Shown in pieces: positions 48,200 through 58,574 of a stretch of 64,000 bases of DNA. The notes below the pieces were generated by a model. That model saw only the letters and a program-made list of their open reading frames with translations. It was not told the origin of the DNA and made no database searches. The DNA comes from PALSA-1006 sp964532405. Its GTDB lineage: Bacteria > Pseudomonadota > Gammaproteobacteria > Burkholderiales > Gallionellaceae. Within the stretch, counting starts at the first letter, position 1. Every line of letters starts with the position of its first letter. Where the stretch lies: the NCBI GenBank assembly GCA_964532405.1, contig CAZHIC010000001.1, forward strand, positions 62,001 to 126,000, read 5' to 3'. The translations under genes and the position numbers were made by a program.

Positions 48200-49861
48200 A
48201 TGCTTAAATTTCTCGGTATCCGCGACTTTGTCATCGTCGCTTCTCTCGAACTCGATTTCTCTGCGGGTTTCACCGCGCTTACCGGCGAGACGGGCGCGGG
48301 TAAGTCCATTTTGATTGATGCGTTGTCGCTGGCTCTGGGCGAGCGCGGCGACGGCGGCATGGTGCGCGCGGGATGCGAGCGTGCCGAGATCAGTGCCGAA
48401 TTCGACATTGCCGACCTGCCGCAGTTGCAAACTTGGTTGAGCGAACAAGAGCTGGATGGCGACGAAGGTGCGTGCCTGATGCGCCGCGTGCTGGATGCCG
48501 GCGGACGTTCGCGCGGTTTCATCAATGGCCGCAGCGCGACATTGCAGCAGATGCGCGAAGCGGGCGAGCACCTGCTCGACATCCACGGCCAGCACGCCCA
48601 TCAATCCTTACTGAAACAGGATGCGCAGCGCGATCTGCTGGATAGCCATGCGGGCTTGCAGAATGAAGTCGCGGCAGCGGCGACGAGTTTCAAAGCGTGG
48701 CAAACGTTGCATCGCCGCCGTTTGCAGCTGGAACAAAATGCCGGGGCGGTGGCCGCAGAGCGCGAGCTGCTGGCCTTTCAGCGCCGCGAACTGGAGGCGT
48801 TGAACTTCTCAGTCGCCGAGTGGGAGGCGTTGCAGGCCGATCACGCGCGTTTATCGCATGCGGCGAGTCTGCTGGAGACAGCGCAGTTCGGCGTAGAAGT
48901 GTTGAGCGAGGCCGATGGTGCTTGCCTCGCGCAACTGAATACGCTGACCGCGCGTTTGCGCGCCGGGCTGGGATTCGATAGCGGACTGCAAGATACGCTG
49001 ACCATGTTGGAGAGCGCGCAAAACGAAGTGCAGGAAGCGGTGTATGCGCTGCGCCATTACCAGCAAAAGCTGGACGCCGATCCGCAACAACTGCGCGAAC
49101 AAGAGCAGCGCATGGCGGATGTGGTGGAAGCCGCGCGCAAATATCGTGTGCCGCCGGAACAGCTGCCGCAAGTCCTGCAAGGCATCGTCGCACGTCTGGA
49201 CGAGTTGGGCGGGGATGTCGATCTGGCCGAGCTGGCAAAACAGGATGACGCTGCGCACGGTGTGTATTTGACCGCAGCCAAGAAATTGAGCGCGGTGCGC
49301 ACCAAAGCTGCAAAGACCTTGTCCCTTGAAATCACCGCCGCGATGCAGGCGTTGGCGATGCAGGGTGGACAGTTCGCCGTGCAGCTGACGCCGTTAGCCG
49401 AGGGCAATGCGCACGGCATGGAGACGGTCGAGTTTCAGGTGGCGGCCAATCAGGGGTCGCCATTGCGCAGTCTGGCGAAGGTCGCATCCGGCGGCGAGCT
49501 GTCGCGCATCAGTTTGGCGATCCAAGTCGCGGCCAGCCGTGCCACCACCGTGCCGACGCTGATTTTTGACGAAGTGGACAGCGGCATCGGCGGGCGTGTA
49601 GCGGAGATTGTCGGCAACCTGCTCAAGCAACTGGGCAAGCGCCATCAGGTGATGTGCGTCACGCATCTGCCGCAAGTGGCGGCGCAGGCCGATGCGCAAT
49701 GGCAGGTGAGCAAGGGCGCGGCAAATGGCACGACCCTGAGCAGTATCCGGGTGCTCGCGCCGGACGAGCGCATCGAAGAGATCGCACGCATGTTGGGCGG
49801 GGTGACGATCACCGACACCACGCGCACTCATGCGGCGGAAATGTTGGGTGTGGAGGCATGA
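48200..49861 (+). CDS. recN: DNA repair protein RecN
   Basis: 553 residues from the ATG at 48200 (MLKFLGIRDFVIVASLELDF). SMC-like ATPase acting in double-strand-break repair. Walker A GETGAGKS, coiled-coil middle (~residues 150-360), signature SLAKVASGGELSRISLAI, Walker B LIFDEVDSGIGGRVAE and CVTHLPQVAAQAD. Follows nadK. Confidence 0.96.
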   Translation: MLKFLGIRDFVIVASLELDFSAGFTALTGETGAGKSILIDALSLALGERGDGGMVRAGCERAEISAEFDIADLPQLQTWLSEQELDGDEGACLMRRVLDAGGRSRGFINGRSATLQQMREAGEHLLDIHGQHAHQSLLKQDAQRDLLDSHAGLQNEVAAAATSFKAWQTLHRRRLQLEQNAGAVAAERELLAFQRRELEALNFSVAEWEALQADHARLSHAASLLETAQFGVEVLSEADGACLAQLNTLTARLRAGLGFDSGLQDTLTMLESAQNEVQEAVYALRHYQQKLDADPQQLREQEQRMADVVEAARKYRVPPEQLPQVLQGIVARLDELGGDVDLAELAKQDDAAHGVYLTAAKKLSAVRTKAAKTLSLEITAAMQALAMQGGQFAVQLTPLAEGNAHGMETVEFQVAANQGSPLRSLAKVASGGELSRISLAIQVAASRATTVPTLIFDEVDSGIGGRVAEIVGNLLKQLGKRHQVMCVTHLPQVAAQADAQWQVSKGAANGTTLSSIRVLAPDERIEEIARMLGGVTITDTTRTHAAEMLGVEA

Positions 49862-49913
49862 GGTATTATGCGCACCGTTTTAAAGCAGCTGAATTATTGA
49901 GGGTTTAAATTTC

Positions 49914-50225
49914 ATGCGTATTAGTCTAATTTTTGTTTCGTTGTTGCTGGCTTCGTGTAGTTGGCTCATGCCGCATAAGGTCGAAATCCGGCAAGGCAAT
50001 CTGATCTCGCCGGAGATGCTGGCCCGTGTGAAAGTGGGCATGACGCAGATGCAGGTCAAAGCTGCGCTCGGCACCCCGCTGATCAACGATCCTTTTCATG
50101 CGAACCGTTGGGACTACATCTACCGTTTCGAGCAGGAAGGAAAGTTGATCGAAGAAAAGCGCATGACGCTCTATTTTGAAAACGACAATTTGCAGCGCAT
50201 CGACAATGCTGCGCCGGCCAAATAG
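49914..50225 (+). CDS. bamE: Outer-membrane assembly lipoprotein BamE
   Basis: 103 residues. Lipobox LLASC (Cys15). The SmpA/OmlA fold is visible: [19 protein letters not shown], then a D-Y-I-Y-R-F strand and a final [12 protein letters not shown]. Part of the BAM complex that inserts barrel proteins. In many relatives fur lies just upstream, divergent; here recN is directly upstream. Confidence 0.95.
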   Translation: MRISLIFVSLLLASCSWLMPHKVEIRQGNLISPEMLARVKVGMTQMQVKAALGTPLINDPFHANRWDYIYRFEQEGKLIEEKRMTLYFENDNLQRIDNAAPAK

Positions 50226-50233
50226 GACACGCC

Positions 50234-51040
50234 ATGAGCAAAATCAAAGTAGTGATCGCGGGATGTTCGGGGCGCATGGGCAAGACCCTGCTGGAATGTG
50301 TCGCGCAGGCCGATGACCTGGTGTTGCACGCCGCACTCAACCATGCCGCCAGTACCGCGCTGAATAAAGACGCTAGCGAATTCGGCGGGGCGCGCGGCAT
50401 TAAGATCGGCGCAGATATTCAAGCGGCTTTGCGCGGCGCGGATGTGTTGATCGACTTCACCCGTCCCGAAGGCACCTTGCAGCATCTCGAAATTTGCCAA
50501 CAACTCGGCGTGAATATCATCGTCGGCACGACCGGCTTCACCGCACAACAGAAAGCTTTACTCGGTGCCGCCGCACAAAAGATAGGTGTCGTGTTTGCAC
50601 CCAACATGAGCGTGGGTGTCAACCTCGTATTCAAATTGCTGGAAACCGCATCGCGCGTGTTGAGCCACGGCTACGACATCGAAATTATCGAAGCGCATCA
50701 CCGCCATAAAGTGGATGCGCCCTCCGGCACTGCGTTGGGTATGGGCGAAGTGGTGGCGCGCAGCTTGGGGCGCGACTTGGACAAATGCGCAGTGTACGGG
50801 CGCGAAGGCGTTACCGGCGAACGCGACCCTTCCACGATAGGTTTCGCCACCGTGCGCGGCGGCGACATCGTGGGCGACCACACTGTCCTGTTCGCCGGCA
50901 TCGGCGAACGCATCGAGATTACCCACAAAGCCAGCAGCCGCGCCACCTTCGCGCTCGGTGCGCTGCGCGCCGCGCGTTTCCTGCAAGCGAACAAGGCCGG
51001 GTTGTACGATATGCAAGATGTGCTGGCGCTACAAAGCTGA
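50234..51040 (+). CDS. dapB: 4-hydroxy-tetrahydrodipicolinate reductase
   Basis: 268 residues. NAD(P)H-dependent step of lysine/diaminopimelate synthesis. Motifs: [23 protein letters not shown], and the catalytic [16 protein letters not shown]. Typical length; 8 bases after bamE. Confidence 0.97.
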   Translation: MSKIKVVIAGCSGRMGKTLLECVAQADDLVLHAALNHAASTALNKDASEFGGARGIKIGADIQAALRGADVLIDFTRPEGTLQHLEICQQLGVNIIVGTTGFTAQQKALLGAAAQKIGVVFAPNMSVGVNLVFKLLETASRVLSHGYDIEIIEAHHRHKVDAPSGTALGMGEVVARSLGRDLDKCAVYGREGVTGERDPSTIGFATVRGGDIVGDHTVLFAGIGERIEITHKASSRATFALGALRAARFLQANKAGLYDMQDVLALQS

Positions 51041-51088
51041 GGGAGACCCGGTTCACGGTGGCAGGATTTACTGACAAAGGAGACGCAA

Positions 51089-51646
51089 ATGACGGGGAAT
51101 TCTCAGTTGAATTGGAGTTGGGTGGGACGCTATGTGGCGGTGATCGTGTTGGCTCTGGTGCTGGGGGCAGCGATTGGCGCAATGCCCCTGTTCGCCAAAA
51201 CCTTTCTGGTGAGCGGCAAGCTCAACGCTACGCAGGTGGTGCGCTTTCTGGGCTACGGGACTGCGCTTATCGTGTTCTGGATACTGGGTCAGCGCCTGAC
51301 CATGGCTTTGCGCCAGCAGCAGGATAGCCGCTGGACAGCGTTGCAGAGACTGGTTCTGCCGGTCGTTACGCTGATCGTGGTTTCCGCGCTGTATCCGGTC
51401 ATCCTGCTGGTGATCGGGCATTTTCTCGGGGGCGCGCTGCAAAAAATCTATGACTGGGTGTTTATTCTCGCCATCATTGCCTGTGCGATATGGCTGATCA
51501 TGGCGGTGCTCGGTCAGGCCGATGCGCTGACCGAGGCATTGGCCGGCAGTGCGCGCAGAACGGAACAGCCTGCTGTCTGCGCGTCCTGTGGCGCGAGCAA
51601 TGACGCCGCTGCTACACACTGCGGGCAGTGCGGCAAAAAACTATAG
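51089..51646 (+). CDS. Membrane protein with C-terminal zinc ribbon
   Basis: 185 residues with an aaaggag Shine-Dalgarno. Four hydrophobic segments (~15-40, 52-70, 85-110, 125-150) are followed by a zinc ribbon with two C-x-x-C knuckles (CASCGASND, CGQCGKKL). The zinc-ribbon end is cytoplasmic by the positive-inside rule, but this is weak. No known family was recognised. 48 bases after dapB, possibly same unit. Confidence 0.75.
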   Translation: MTGNSQLNWSWVGRYVAVIVLALVLGAAIGAMPLFAKTFLVSGKLNATQVVRFLGYGTALIVFWILGQRLTMALRQQQDSRWTALQRLVLPVVTLIVVSALYPVILLVIGHFLGGALQKIYDWVFILAIIACAIWLIMAVLGQADALTEALAGSARRTEQPAVCASCGASNDAAATHCGQCGKKL

Positions 51647-51811
51647 GGCATCTTTAAGAATAGCCCGAAATATATTACCGAGCCTGTCAGCGTGATGACA
51701 CGAGCAAACGTTACTGGAACGACATAATCACGAACGCGGGCGGTGGCGATCATCGAGAAATCGCGCAGGCCTTCCCGCGACATCGCCAGTGTGCGCGGGA
51801 TCGACATAGTT

Positions 51812-52732
51812 TTACAGAGGGATCAATCCGGGCAAGCGATTAAAACTAATTGTGCGCAAGGTTTGCAAAAAGTCTTGCATGTAAGCGGCCCGCGTAACAG
51901 CGTCGCCCGTTACGGCATACAACTCGCCGCGCAGCCCTTTTTTTCCGAGACGCTTGCCCAGCACATAACCTGTTTGCAAATAGCTTTGCACCGCCCATTC
52001 CGGCATGGCCGCGATGCCGCGCCGACTGGCGACCAACTGTAAAATGGCTACGGTCAATTCTGCGGTGCGACGCTTCGGGGTAATGCCGCGTGGCCTGAGA
52101 AACTGGCGCACCACATCCAGCATGTCGTCCGGCACGGGATAAGTCACCAGCGTCTCGCCGGCAAAATCATGCGGGGTTAAATGGTCTTTTTTGGCCAAAG
52201 GATGCAGGCAGGATACGATGCCGACAATTTCAAAACCGAACAGCGGATGAAATACCATGCCGTTAGTTTTGCCGCGCTCCGACACAATCGCGAGTTCGGC
52301 GCGGTCATCACGTAGCAAGCTTAAGGGATTGGCGTGAAAACCGGACACTAAATCCAGCTCTACTTCCGGCCAGTTTTGGCGGAACACGTCCATCGCCGGC
52401 ATCAGCCACTCGAAGCAGGTATGGCATTCCACCGCGATGCGCAGCTTGCCCGCGCGGCCTTGCACGAGCCGCGCCACATCGCGCTCGGCTTCGCTGACCA
52501 AAGCCGCCACATTTTGCGCCAGCGTGTGCAGCCGTTGCCCGGCCGGGGTGAGCCGTAACGGCTGGGATTTGCGCTCGAACAGCGGCGCGCCGTAATGCGT
52601 TTCCAGTTGCTTGATCTGGTGCGAAAGCGCGGATTGGGTGAGGTGCACCCGCGCCGCCGCGCCCGACAACGTGCCCGTTTCTAACAGTGCCCGCAAAGTG
52701 TGCAAGTGGCGAATTTCCAGTATTGAGTGCAT
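51812..52732 (-). CDS. metR: LysR-family regulator MetR
   Basis: 306 residues. N-terminal HTH (LHTLRALLETGTLSGAAARV, QSALSHQIKQLE) and a LysR effector domain. Named MetR because it is divergent from metE with a MetR box between, and because its start MHSILEIRHLHTLRAL matches that subfamily. It would activate metE in response to homocysteine. Confidence 0.92.
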   Translation of the reverse strand: MHSILEIRHLHTLRALLETGTLSGAAARVHLTQSALSHQIKQLETHYGAPLFERKSQPLRLTPAGQRLHTLAQNVAALVSEAERDVARLVQGRAGKLRIAVECHTCFEWLMPAMDVFRQNWPEVELDLVSGFHANPLSLLRDDRAELAIVSERGKTNGMVFHPLFGFEIVGIVSCLHPLAKKDHLTPHDFAGETLVTYPVPDDMLDVVRQFLRPRGITPKRRTAELTVAILQLVASRRGIAAMPEWAVQSYLQTGYVLGKRLGKKGLRGELYAVTGDAVTRAAYMQDFLQTLRTISFNRLPGLIPL

Positions 52733-52744
52733 GAATAACTTTCA
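52732..52744. promoter_or_regulatory. MetR-binding box
   Basis: TGAA-TAACT-TTCA fits the published MetR consensus TGAA-NN(A/T)NN-TTCA. It overlaps the metR start codon (52730-52732), as expected for autoregulation, and lies about 80 bases from metE. Confidence 0.7.
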
Positions 52745-52822
52745 TGATGATTCATAAAATAATGAGTTTGAATAATAGCAGTCATTTGCGCATCATGCTC
52801 GTCTTCAAAAATGGAGAACGAC

Positions 52823-55087
52823 ATGACGATTGCACACACCCTGGGATTTCCGCGCATCGGCGCGCAACGCGAATTAAAACAAGCCGTCGAGACGTATTGG
52901 CAAGGCAAACTGAGCGAAGCCGAGTTGCTGGCGATAGGCAAAATCTTGCGCGCACGGCATTGGACACTGCAGCGCGAGGCGGGGCTTAACCTCATCCCCG
53001 TGGGCGATTTTGCCTGGTACGACCAGATGCTCAACATGACCGCGCTATTGGGAGCAACCCCTGCGCGCTTCGGTTTTGCCAAGACACTCTCGCTCGCCGA
53101 ATATTTCCAGTTGGCGCGCGGCAATGCCGGGCAGCCCGCGATGGAAATGACCAAGTGGTTCGATAGCAACTACCACTATCTCGTACCTGAATTTTCCAGC
53201 ACCACGGAATTTAGTTTGAGTAGCGAGTGGCTATTCGATGAAGTCATTGAAGCGCAAGCCTTGGGCATCGCTGTCAAGCCCGTGTTAATTGGCCCACTGA
53301 CGTATTTGTATTTGGGTAAAGAAAAACAAAGCGGTTTGAGCCGTCTGGATTTGTTGCCGAAAATTTTGCCTGTGTATCAACAAATTTTGGCGCGCTTAAA
53401 AATTCTGGGCGTGGGATGGATGCAAATCGACGAGCCGATTCTGGCACTGGAACTGCCACCCGAATGGTTGGCAGCGGTGAGTGCGACTTATGCCACGCTC
53501 GCAGCAGGCGCACCGAAAATTTTGCTGGCGACCTATTTTGAATCGGTGGAAGAACATGCCGCGTTGTTGAAATCGTTGCCGGTATCGGGATTGCATATCG
53601 ACCTGGTGCGCGCGCCGCAACAAGCGTCCGTGTTTGCACGGGATTATCCGGCGGACAAAGTGTTGTCGGCCGGCATCGTCGATGGGCGCAATATCTGGCG
53701 CAACAATCTTGCCGCTTCCTTGCAGGTTTTACATGACTTGCGCGCAACCTTGGGAGATCGACTGTGGGTTGCCCCCAGTTGCTCGCTACTGCATGTTCCG
53801 GTGGATTTGACGCAAGAAATCAAGCTCGATAAAACCATCAAAAGCTGGATGGCATTTGCCGCGCAGAAACTGGGCGAGGTCGTCACCTTGGCGCACGCAG
53901 TGCAACACGGCAAGGAAAGCATCGCGCCGCAGTGGGCACTATCAATCAAGGCGGGTGAGAGCCGTGTCTATTCGCCGTTGATTTTTAATCGCGACGTGCA
54001 GCAACGGATGCGCGGTTTGCAACCCGCCGACGACCGGCGCAGCGCAGGGTTTGCGCAGCGTATCGCCGTACAACAAAGCAAGCTCAAGCTACCGGCATTC
54101 CCTACCACGACGATCGGTTCATTCCCGCAAACGGCGGAAATCCGCAAGGCGCGTGCCGATTACAAGCAGGGCAAACTGGGCGAGTCCCAATATCAAGAAG
54201 TGATGCAATCCGAAATCCGCCATGCGGTGCAAATACAGGAAGAGCTAGGGCTGGATGTGCTGGTGCATGGCGAGGCGGAGCGTAACGACATGGTGGAATA
54301 CTTCGGCGAACAGTTGCAGGGTTTCTGCTTTACCGAATTCGGCTGGGTGCAAAGTTACGGCTCGCGTTGCGTGAAGCCGCCGGTGATTTATGGCGACGTG
54401 TCGCGCCCCAAACCGATGACCGTGGAATGGGCGCGCTACGCGCAAAGCCTCACCGAAAAACCGATGAAAGGAATGCTCACCGGCCCCATCACCATTTTGC
54501 AATGGTCGTTTGTGCGCAACGACATCGCGCGTGCCGACGTTGCCATGCAAATCGCTTTGGCGATACGCGACGAGGTGCGGGATTTAGAACAAGCAGGTAT
54601 CCGCATCATTCAAATCGACGAAGCCGCCTTGCGCGAAGGCTTGCCCATCAAACGCAGCGATTGGGCGCATTACCTGGCGTGGTCGGTGCGGGCATTCCGC
54701 GTCGCTACCAGCGGCGTGGCGGACAGCACGCAAATCCACACGCATATGTGTTACTCGGAATTCAACGACATATTGCCCGCCATCGCCGCGATGGATGCGG
54801 ATGTCATCACCATCGAAACCTCGCGTTCCGATATGGAGCTGCTCGATGCGTTTAGCGCGTTCAAGTATCCCAACGACATCGGCCCCGGCGTGTATGACAT
54901 ACACTCGCCGCGTGTGCCGAGCAAGGAGGAAATGCTGCGCTTGATGCACAAAGCCAGTGCGGTGATTCCGCGTGAACGCCTGTGGATCAACCCCGACTGC
55001 GGACTAAAAACACGCGGCTGGCCTGAAGTTGAAGCCGCGCTGAAAAACATGGTGCAAGTCGCGCATGAATTACGCGCCGCCGCTTGA
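52823..55087 (+). CDS. metE: Cobalamin-independent methionine synthase
   Basis: 754 residues from the ATG at 52823 (ggagaac Shine-Dalgarno 5-8 bases upstream). Transfers a methyl from 5-methyl-THF triglutamate to homocysteine. Zinc-site residues appear in HTHMCYSEF and [12 protein letters not shown]-terminal repeat domain begins [13 protein letters not shown]. Length matches E. coli MetE (753). Overlaps the FolB-like gene by 23 bases. Confidence 0.98.
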   Translation: MTIAHTLGFPRIGAQRELKQAVETYWQGKLSEAELLAIGKILRARHWTLQREAGLNLIPVGDFAWYDQMLNMTALLGATPARFGFAKTLSLAEYFQLARGNAGQPAMEMTKWFDSNYHYLVPEFSSTTEFSLSSEWLFDEVIEAQALGIAVKPVLIGPLTYLYLGKEKQSGLSRLDLLPKILPVYQQILARLKILGVGWMQIDEPILALELPPEWLAAVSATYATLAAGAPKILLATYFESVEEHAALLKSLPVSGLHIDLVRAPQQASVFARDYPADKVLSAGIVDGRNIWRNNLAASLQVLHDLRATLGDRLWVAPSCSLLHVPVDLTQEIKLDKTIKSWMAFAAQKLGEVVTLAHAVQHGKESIAPQWALSIKAGESRVYSPLIFNRDVQQRMRGLQPADDRRSAGFAQRIAVQQSKLKLPAFPTTTIGSFPQTAEIRKARADYKQGKLGESQYQEVMQSEIRHAVQIQEELGLDVLVHGEAERNDMVEYFGEQLQGFCFTEFGWVQSYGSRCVKPPVIYGDVSRPKPMTVEWARYAQSLTEKPMKGMLTGPITILQWSFVRNDIARADVAMQIALAIRDEVRDLEQAGIRIIQIDEAALREGLPIKRSDWAHYLAWSVRAFRVATSGVADSTQIHTHMCYSEFNDILPAIAAMDADVITIETSRSDMELLDAFSAFKYPNDIGPGVYDIHSPRVPSKEEMLRLMHKASAVIPRERLWINPDCGLKTRGWPEVEAALKNMVQVAHELRAAA

Positions 55088-55427
55088 GGCAACTTTTCTA
55101 CACGAGGAAAAAAATCTCCTCGTACAGACTTTGGTGGGCGTATATGAATGGGAGCGAGGGGCCGCGAGACCTCTCGTTTTGTGTTTGCAAATCGCCAGCA
55201 CGCAACCATTGAGCTTAAGTCGCACGCTGATCGAACAAAAATTCACGCTATGGCTTGCACCGTGCCGCTATCGCTTATTGGAAGCCTTGGCGGAACACCT
55301 CATGCAGCGTATGTTCGCCGAGTGGCACTGTCAGCGAATTGTGCTGGAGATTGAAAAACCCGGTGCATTGGGCGAACTGGCGCAAGTCGGCATTCGTTTT
55401 ACGCGCCACCGATCCGGTTGCATGTAA
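55065..55427 (+). CDS. Dihydroneopterin aldolase-like (FolB fold) protein
   Basis: 120 residues. FolB pattern: [21 protein letters not shown] at the start, and the C-terminal [20 protein letters not shown] (K-P-G-A motif). The middle differs from the standard family ([19 protein letters not shown] in place of the usual segment), so activity on dihydroneopterin is likely but not assured. Translationally coupled to metE; its link to folate fits methyl-THF use by MetE. Confidence 0.72.
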   Translation: MNYAPPLEATFLHEEKNLLVQTLVGVYEWERGAARPLVLCLQIASTQPLSLSRTLIEQKFTLWLAPCRYRLLEALAEHLMQRMFAEWHCQRIVLEIEKPGALGELAQVGIRFTRHRSGCM

Positions 55428-55487
55428 TCTACCTCCGATCCCCAAAGAAATTCCTGAGCGCCCATACCCGCTGCTGCAAATCCTCAA

Positions 55488-55504
55488 TCCCCCTTGAAGG
55501 GGGA
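55488..55504. repeat. Short C/G-run palindrome
   Basis: tccccctt pairs with aaggggga around one base. Nearby (about 55520) agccgccatgggcggct is a second perfect palindrome. Both lie between FolB-like and the convergent lipoprotein gene. Confidence 0.6.
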
Positions 55505-55611
55505 GGAGAAAACCAGCCGCCATGGGCGGCTCACGGTTTTATCGGCCCCTTTGAAGGGCTCACCCAATAAGCCTGTCCTGAGCTTGCAGATGCGATGGCA
55601 GGCGTGGATCG

Positions 55612-56421
55612 CTACCGCTTTTTCGGTACTTGCCCGACTCGCTCCAGCAACAAATCGATAGCCTCTTGAAGCATGGGAGCGACTGCATTTTCGGTGGGTT
55701 TTTCGCCGTTGTAATTGCCGATCAGCGTGCGCGTTGGCGGAGCCCATTTCGCTTTCATCCAAGTTCTTTTGCTCGAACCTGCTTGTACCCAAGGGTTTTT
55801 GCTCGCGCCCACATGCTTCTCACCTTCTCCGGGATAGTCGAGCGCATTTTTCATCTCGACTGCGGTAAAGGCAGCGTAGATAAATTTTTGATCGTCGTTT
55901 GAATTGGTTCTTACCGAAGCGAAAGGATCGGGCGCGTCCCTGAATTTTTTGTGAACGTCAGGCAGGTTTCCACTTGCCAAGCTCTGTTCCATCTTGGCGG
56001 CGAAGTCTTTGCCCATGACTGTCGGGTTGCTCATGACTTCTTTTTTGATGTCCGAAAAACTCGAAAAACTGTCGAACCAAGCTTCGAAATACAGCGTCGC
56101 ATCCGCCTGGCTTTGATCCGTCGCGATCACAATACCTTTTTGCGCCACCTTCTCGGCCACCAGTGCGCTCAGTTTCGGCAGGCACGGTTTGGATAGATTT
56201 TCGATTGCGCAAACATAGACCCCGTTCGGGAAGGTCGCCGGTTTCAGCACCAGCTTTTCTGTCGGATTGTCGGGGAATACCTGCGCCAGCAGCACTGAAT
56301 CGCTCGCCCTGCGCTTGTGGCTCACTACCGTCGGCGTGCCGGCGCGTTTTTTGGGTGCGCATGCGGCCAGCTCTGCAATGACGACAAGCAACAGTCCGGC
56401 TTTAATCCAATTCGATACCAT
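55612..56421 (-). CDS. Lipoprotein of unknown function
   Basis: 269 residues from the ATG at 56421, with a strong agggaga Shine-Dalgarno. Signal peptide with lipobox ELAAC (Cys near residue 21). The mature part contains an A-D-A-T-L-Y-F-E-A-W strand pattern and an FIYAAFTAVEMKNAL segment; no family is recognised. The sequence is soluble and probably periplasmic facing. Confidence 0.7.
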   Translation of the reverse strand: MVSNWIKAGLLLVVIAELAACAPKKRAGTPTVVSHKRRASDSVLLAQVFPDNPTEKLVLKPATFPNGVYVCAIENLSKPCLPKLSALVAEKVAQKGIVIATDQSQADATLYFEAWFDSFSSFSDIKKEVMSNPTVMGKDFAAKMEQSLASGNLPDVHKKFRDAPDPFASVRTNSNDDQKFIYAAFTAVEMKNALDYPGEGEKHVGASKNPWVQAGSSKRTWMKAKWAPPTRTLIGNYNGEKPTENAVAPMLQEAIDLLLERVGQVPKKR

Positions 56422-56625
56422 CGATCTCTCCCTGAATATAGTCACCGCGCAGTCAAGGATCAACTGACCTTGCTCCGCTATCCCATATCGTTAACGCGCT
56501 CATTATGCGGCATCTTTCCATCGCGCCGCAAACCAGTTTTGTTTTATGTATCTGGATAACAAGCACTGGCGCCGCGAGCGGCAAGCGGTAGAATCGCGCA
56601 CTCCGCCCTATTTTTACATACCGCA

Positions 56626-57177
56626 ATGCGCCCGAAACTGCCGCCGAATTACCTTGCCGGTTACCCCGCAGCACTGGCACAGCAAGTGCAGCAGCTGATC
56701 CGACAAGATAGCTTAGCCGACATGCTGCGGCAGAAATATCCGCTGGCGCACACCGTGCGCACCGACAAGGCTCTGTATGACTACGTGCAAGAAGCCAAGG
56801 GCAAGTATCTGGGCAACGCCGGTGCGCTGAGCAAAGTGGCGTTCGACAACAAGCTGCATGTCATCCAGCACGCACTGGGCATGCACACCAGTATCTCGCG
56901 GGTGCAGGGCGCAAAGCTCAAAACCAAGCGCGAGATTCGCGTCGCGGTCTTGTTCAAAGAAATGCCGCCCGAATTTTTGCGCATGATCGTGGTGCATGAA
57001 CTCGCGCATCTCAAAGAACGCGGGCACAACAAGGCCTTCTATCAACTGTGCCTACATATGGAACCCGACTATCACCAACTCGAATTCGACTTGCGCGCTT
57101 ACCTCACCTATCTCGACGCGGAGGGTGCGCCGCTGTGGCTGAGCGTCAAAACCGAAGCGGTCGCGTTCCCGCTATGA
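56626..57177 (+). CDS. YgjP-like metallopeptidase
   Basis: 183 residues. Zinc motif HELAHLKERGHNKAFYQLC fits the YgjP/WLM-type protein family (H-E-x-x-H...H). No signal peptide, so cytoplasmic. Overlaps the EamA gene by 4 bases. Confidence 0.88.
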   Translation: MRPKLPPNYLAGYPAALAQQVQQLIRQDSLADMLRQKYPLAHTVRTDKALYDYVQEAKGKYLGNAGALSKVAFDNKLHVIQHALGMHTSISRVQGAKLKTKREIRVAVLFKEMPPEFLRMIVVHELAHLKERGHNKAFYQLCLHMEPDYHQLEFDLRAYLTYLDAEGAPLWLSVKTEAVAFPL

Positions 57178-58088
57178 TAAAAAACTTGCCGATCAACAGG
57201 GATGTCTTTTTCGGCGTCGTCTTCGCGCTGCTCGCCGCTATCGGCTTTTCGGCCAAGGCTATTCTGGTGAAGCTGGCGTATCTCGACAGCGTGGACGCGG
57301 TGACGCTGCTGGCGTTGCGCATGGCGTTCGCGGTGCCGTTCTTTATCGGCGTGGCGCTGTGGGTGCGGCGACGCCATGCCGCGCCGCTCGATACGCATGA
57401 CCGTCTGCTGGTGCTGGGGCTGGGTTTGATCGGCTATTACTGCTCCAGCTTTCTGGATTTTCTCGGGCTGCAATACATCTCCGCCGGACTGGAGCGCTTG
57501 ATCCTGTTCCTTTACCCGACCATGACGGTGATCCTCTCGGCCCTGCTCTACAAGCGCGCCATCGGCAAAAAAGTCATCGCGGCGATGGCCTTGAGTTATG
57601 CCGGAATCGCGCTGGTGTTCCTGCACGACGTGGACGCAAAAGAGGGCAGCATCGTGTTGGGTTCAGCACTGGTGTTCGCCAGCACTTTGTCCTACTCGAT
57701 CTATCTGGTGGGCGCGGGGCATGCCATCGCGCGCATCGGCACGATGCGTTTCACCGCCTATGCGATGGTGGTGGCGAGTGCCGCCAGCCTGTTGCAATTC
57801 GGTGTGATGCGCCCGCTGAGCGCGCTCGACTTGCCGTTGCGCGTGTACGAGCTTTCCATCGCGATGGCGATTTTTTCCACGGTGTTACCGGTATTTTTGT
57901 TGTCCTTCGCCATACGCCGCATCGGCTCGGGCAGCGCCTCGCTCATCGGCTCTGTCGGCCCGGTCAGCACAATCTACATGGCGTATGTGATTTTGGGGGA
58001 GCGCATTTCTCTGTTGCAGATCGCGGGATCGGCGCTGGTGTTGGCGGGAGTGCTGGTGATCAGTCTGAACAGCAAGAGTGCGAAGTAA
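57174..58088 (+). CDS. EamA/DMT-family transporter
   Basis: 304 residues, start at 57174 overlapping the preceding stop. Ten hydrophobic segments in two EamA repeats (GVVFALLAAIGFSAKAILVKLAY, and ALVFASTLSYSIYLVGAGHA). Drug/metabolite transporter superfamily; substrate unknown. Confidence 0.9.
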   Translation: MIKNLPINRDVFFGVVFALLAAIGFSAKAILVKLAYLDSVDAVTLLALRMAFAVPFFIGVALWVRRRHAAPLDTHDRLLVLGLGLIGYYCSSFLDFLGLQYISAGLERLILFLYPTMTVILSALLYKRAIGKKVIAAMALSYAGIALVFLHDVDAKEGSIVLGSALVFASTLSYSIYLVGAGHAIARIGTMRFTAYAMVVASAASLLQFGVMRPLSALDLPLRVYELSIAMAIFSTVLPVFLLSFAIRRIGSGSASLIGSVGPVSTIYMAYVILGERISLLQIAGSALVLAGVLVISLNSKSAK

Positions 58089-58098
58089 CGCTAGCGTT

Positions 58099-58410
58099 TC
58101 AGCTATACAGGTGCTTGCCAAAAGCCTTCCAGATTTCTCCGCCATGCACGTCGCGCTCATCGTGTGCGGTGCTCTCCATGGTGCGCAGCATGATCGAGGC
58201 CAAGCCAAATAGCTCGGCTTTGGTAATGAGTCGCTGGTCGTTGGATGCGTAAGCCGCTTTGGCATTGGCCGGCCCGAAGGTCTTGCATTCCGCAGCCAGT
58301 TGTCGCATCGCGGTTTCATCATGCCAGTCTATGCCGAGCGCCACCATGTGCCGCATCAACTTGGTTTCGATTTGGACGACTTCGTCCCACTGATTTTCAA
58401 TCTGACTCAT
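58099..58410 (-). CDS. Small protein of unknown function
   Basis: 103 residues from the ATG at 58410 (aggagg six bases upstream, which decides against the ATG two codons earlier). Predicted helical (IENQWDEVVQIETKLMRHMVALGIDWHDE). The recurring His residues in a helical context suggest a metal site of the hemerythrin type, but the family is not recognised. Stops 10 bases from the EamA stop (convergent). Confidence 0.65.
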   Translation of the reverse strand: MSQIENQWDEVVQIETKLMRHMVALGIDWHDETAMRQLAAECKTFGPANAKAAYASNDQRLITKAELFGLASIMLRTMESTAHDERDVHGGEIWKAFGKHLYS

Positions 58411-58574
58411 TTGCATCCTCCTGCCGTTGCAATGTCTGAGCCCGAATTGTAAATGACTTCGCAGCTCAAGTTCAGGCTGTATGGAAATGCAATTGCGCGG
58501 AGTTGTGCATGGTGTCGTAGCGCAGGCGGGGAATGAGTTAAACTTACGCATCTTTTAACTCTTGAAATACTGTC

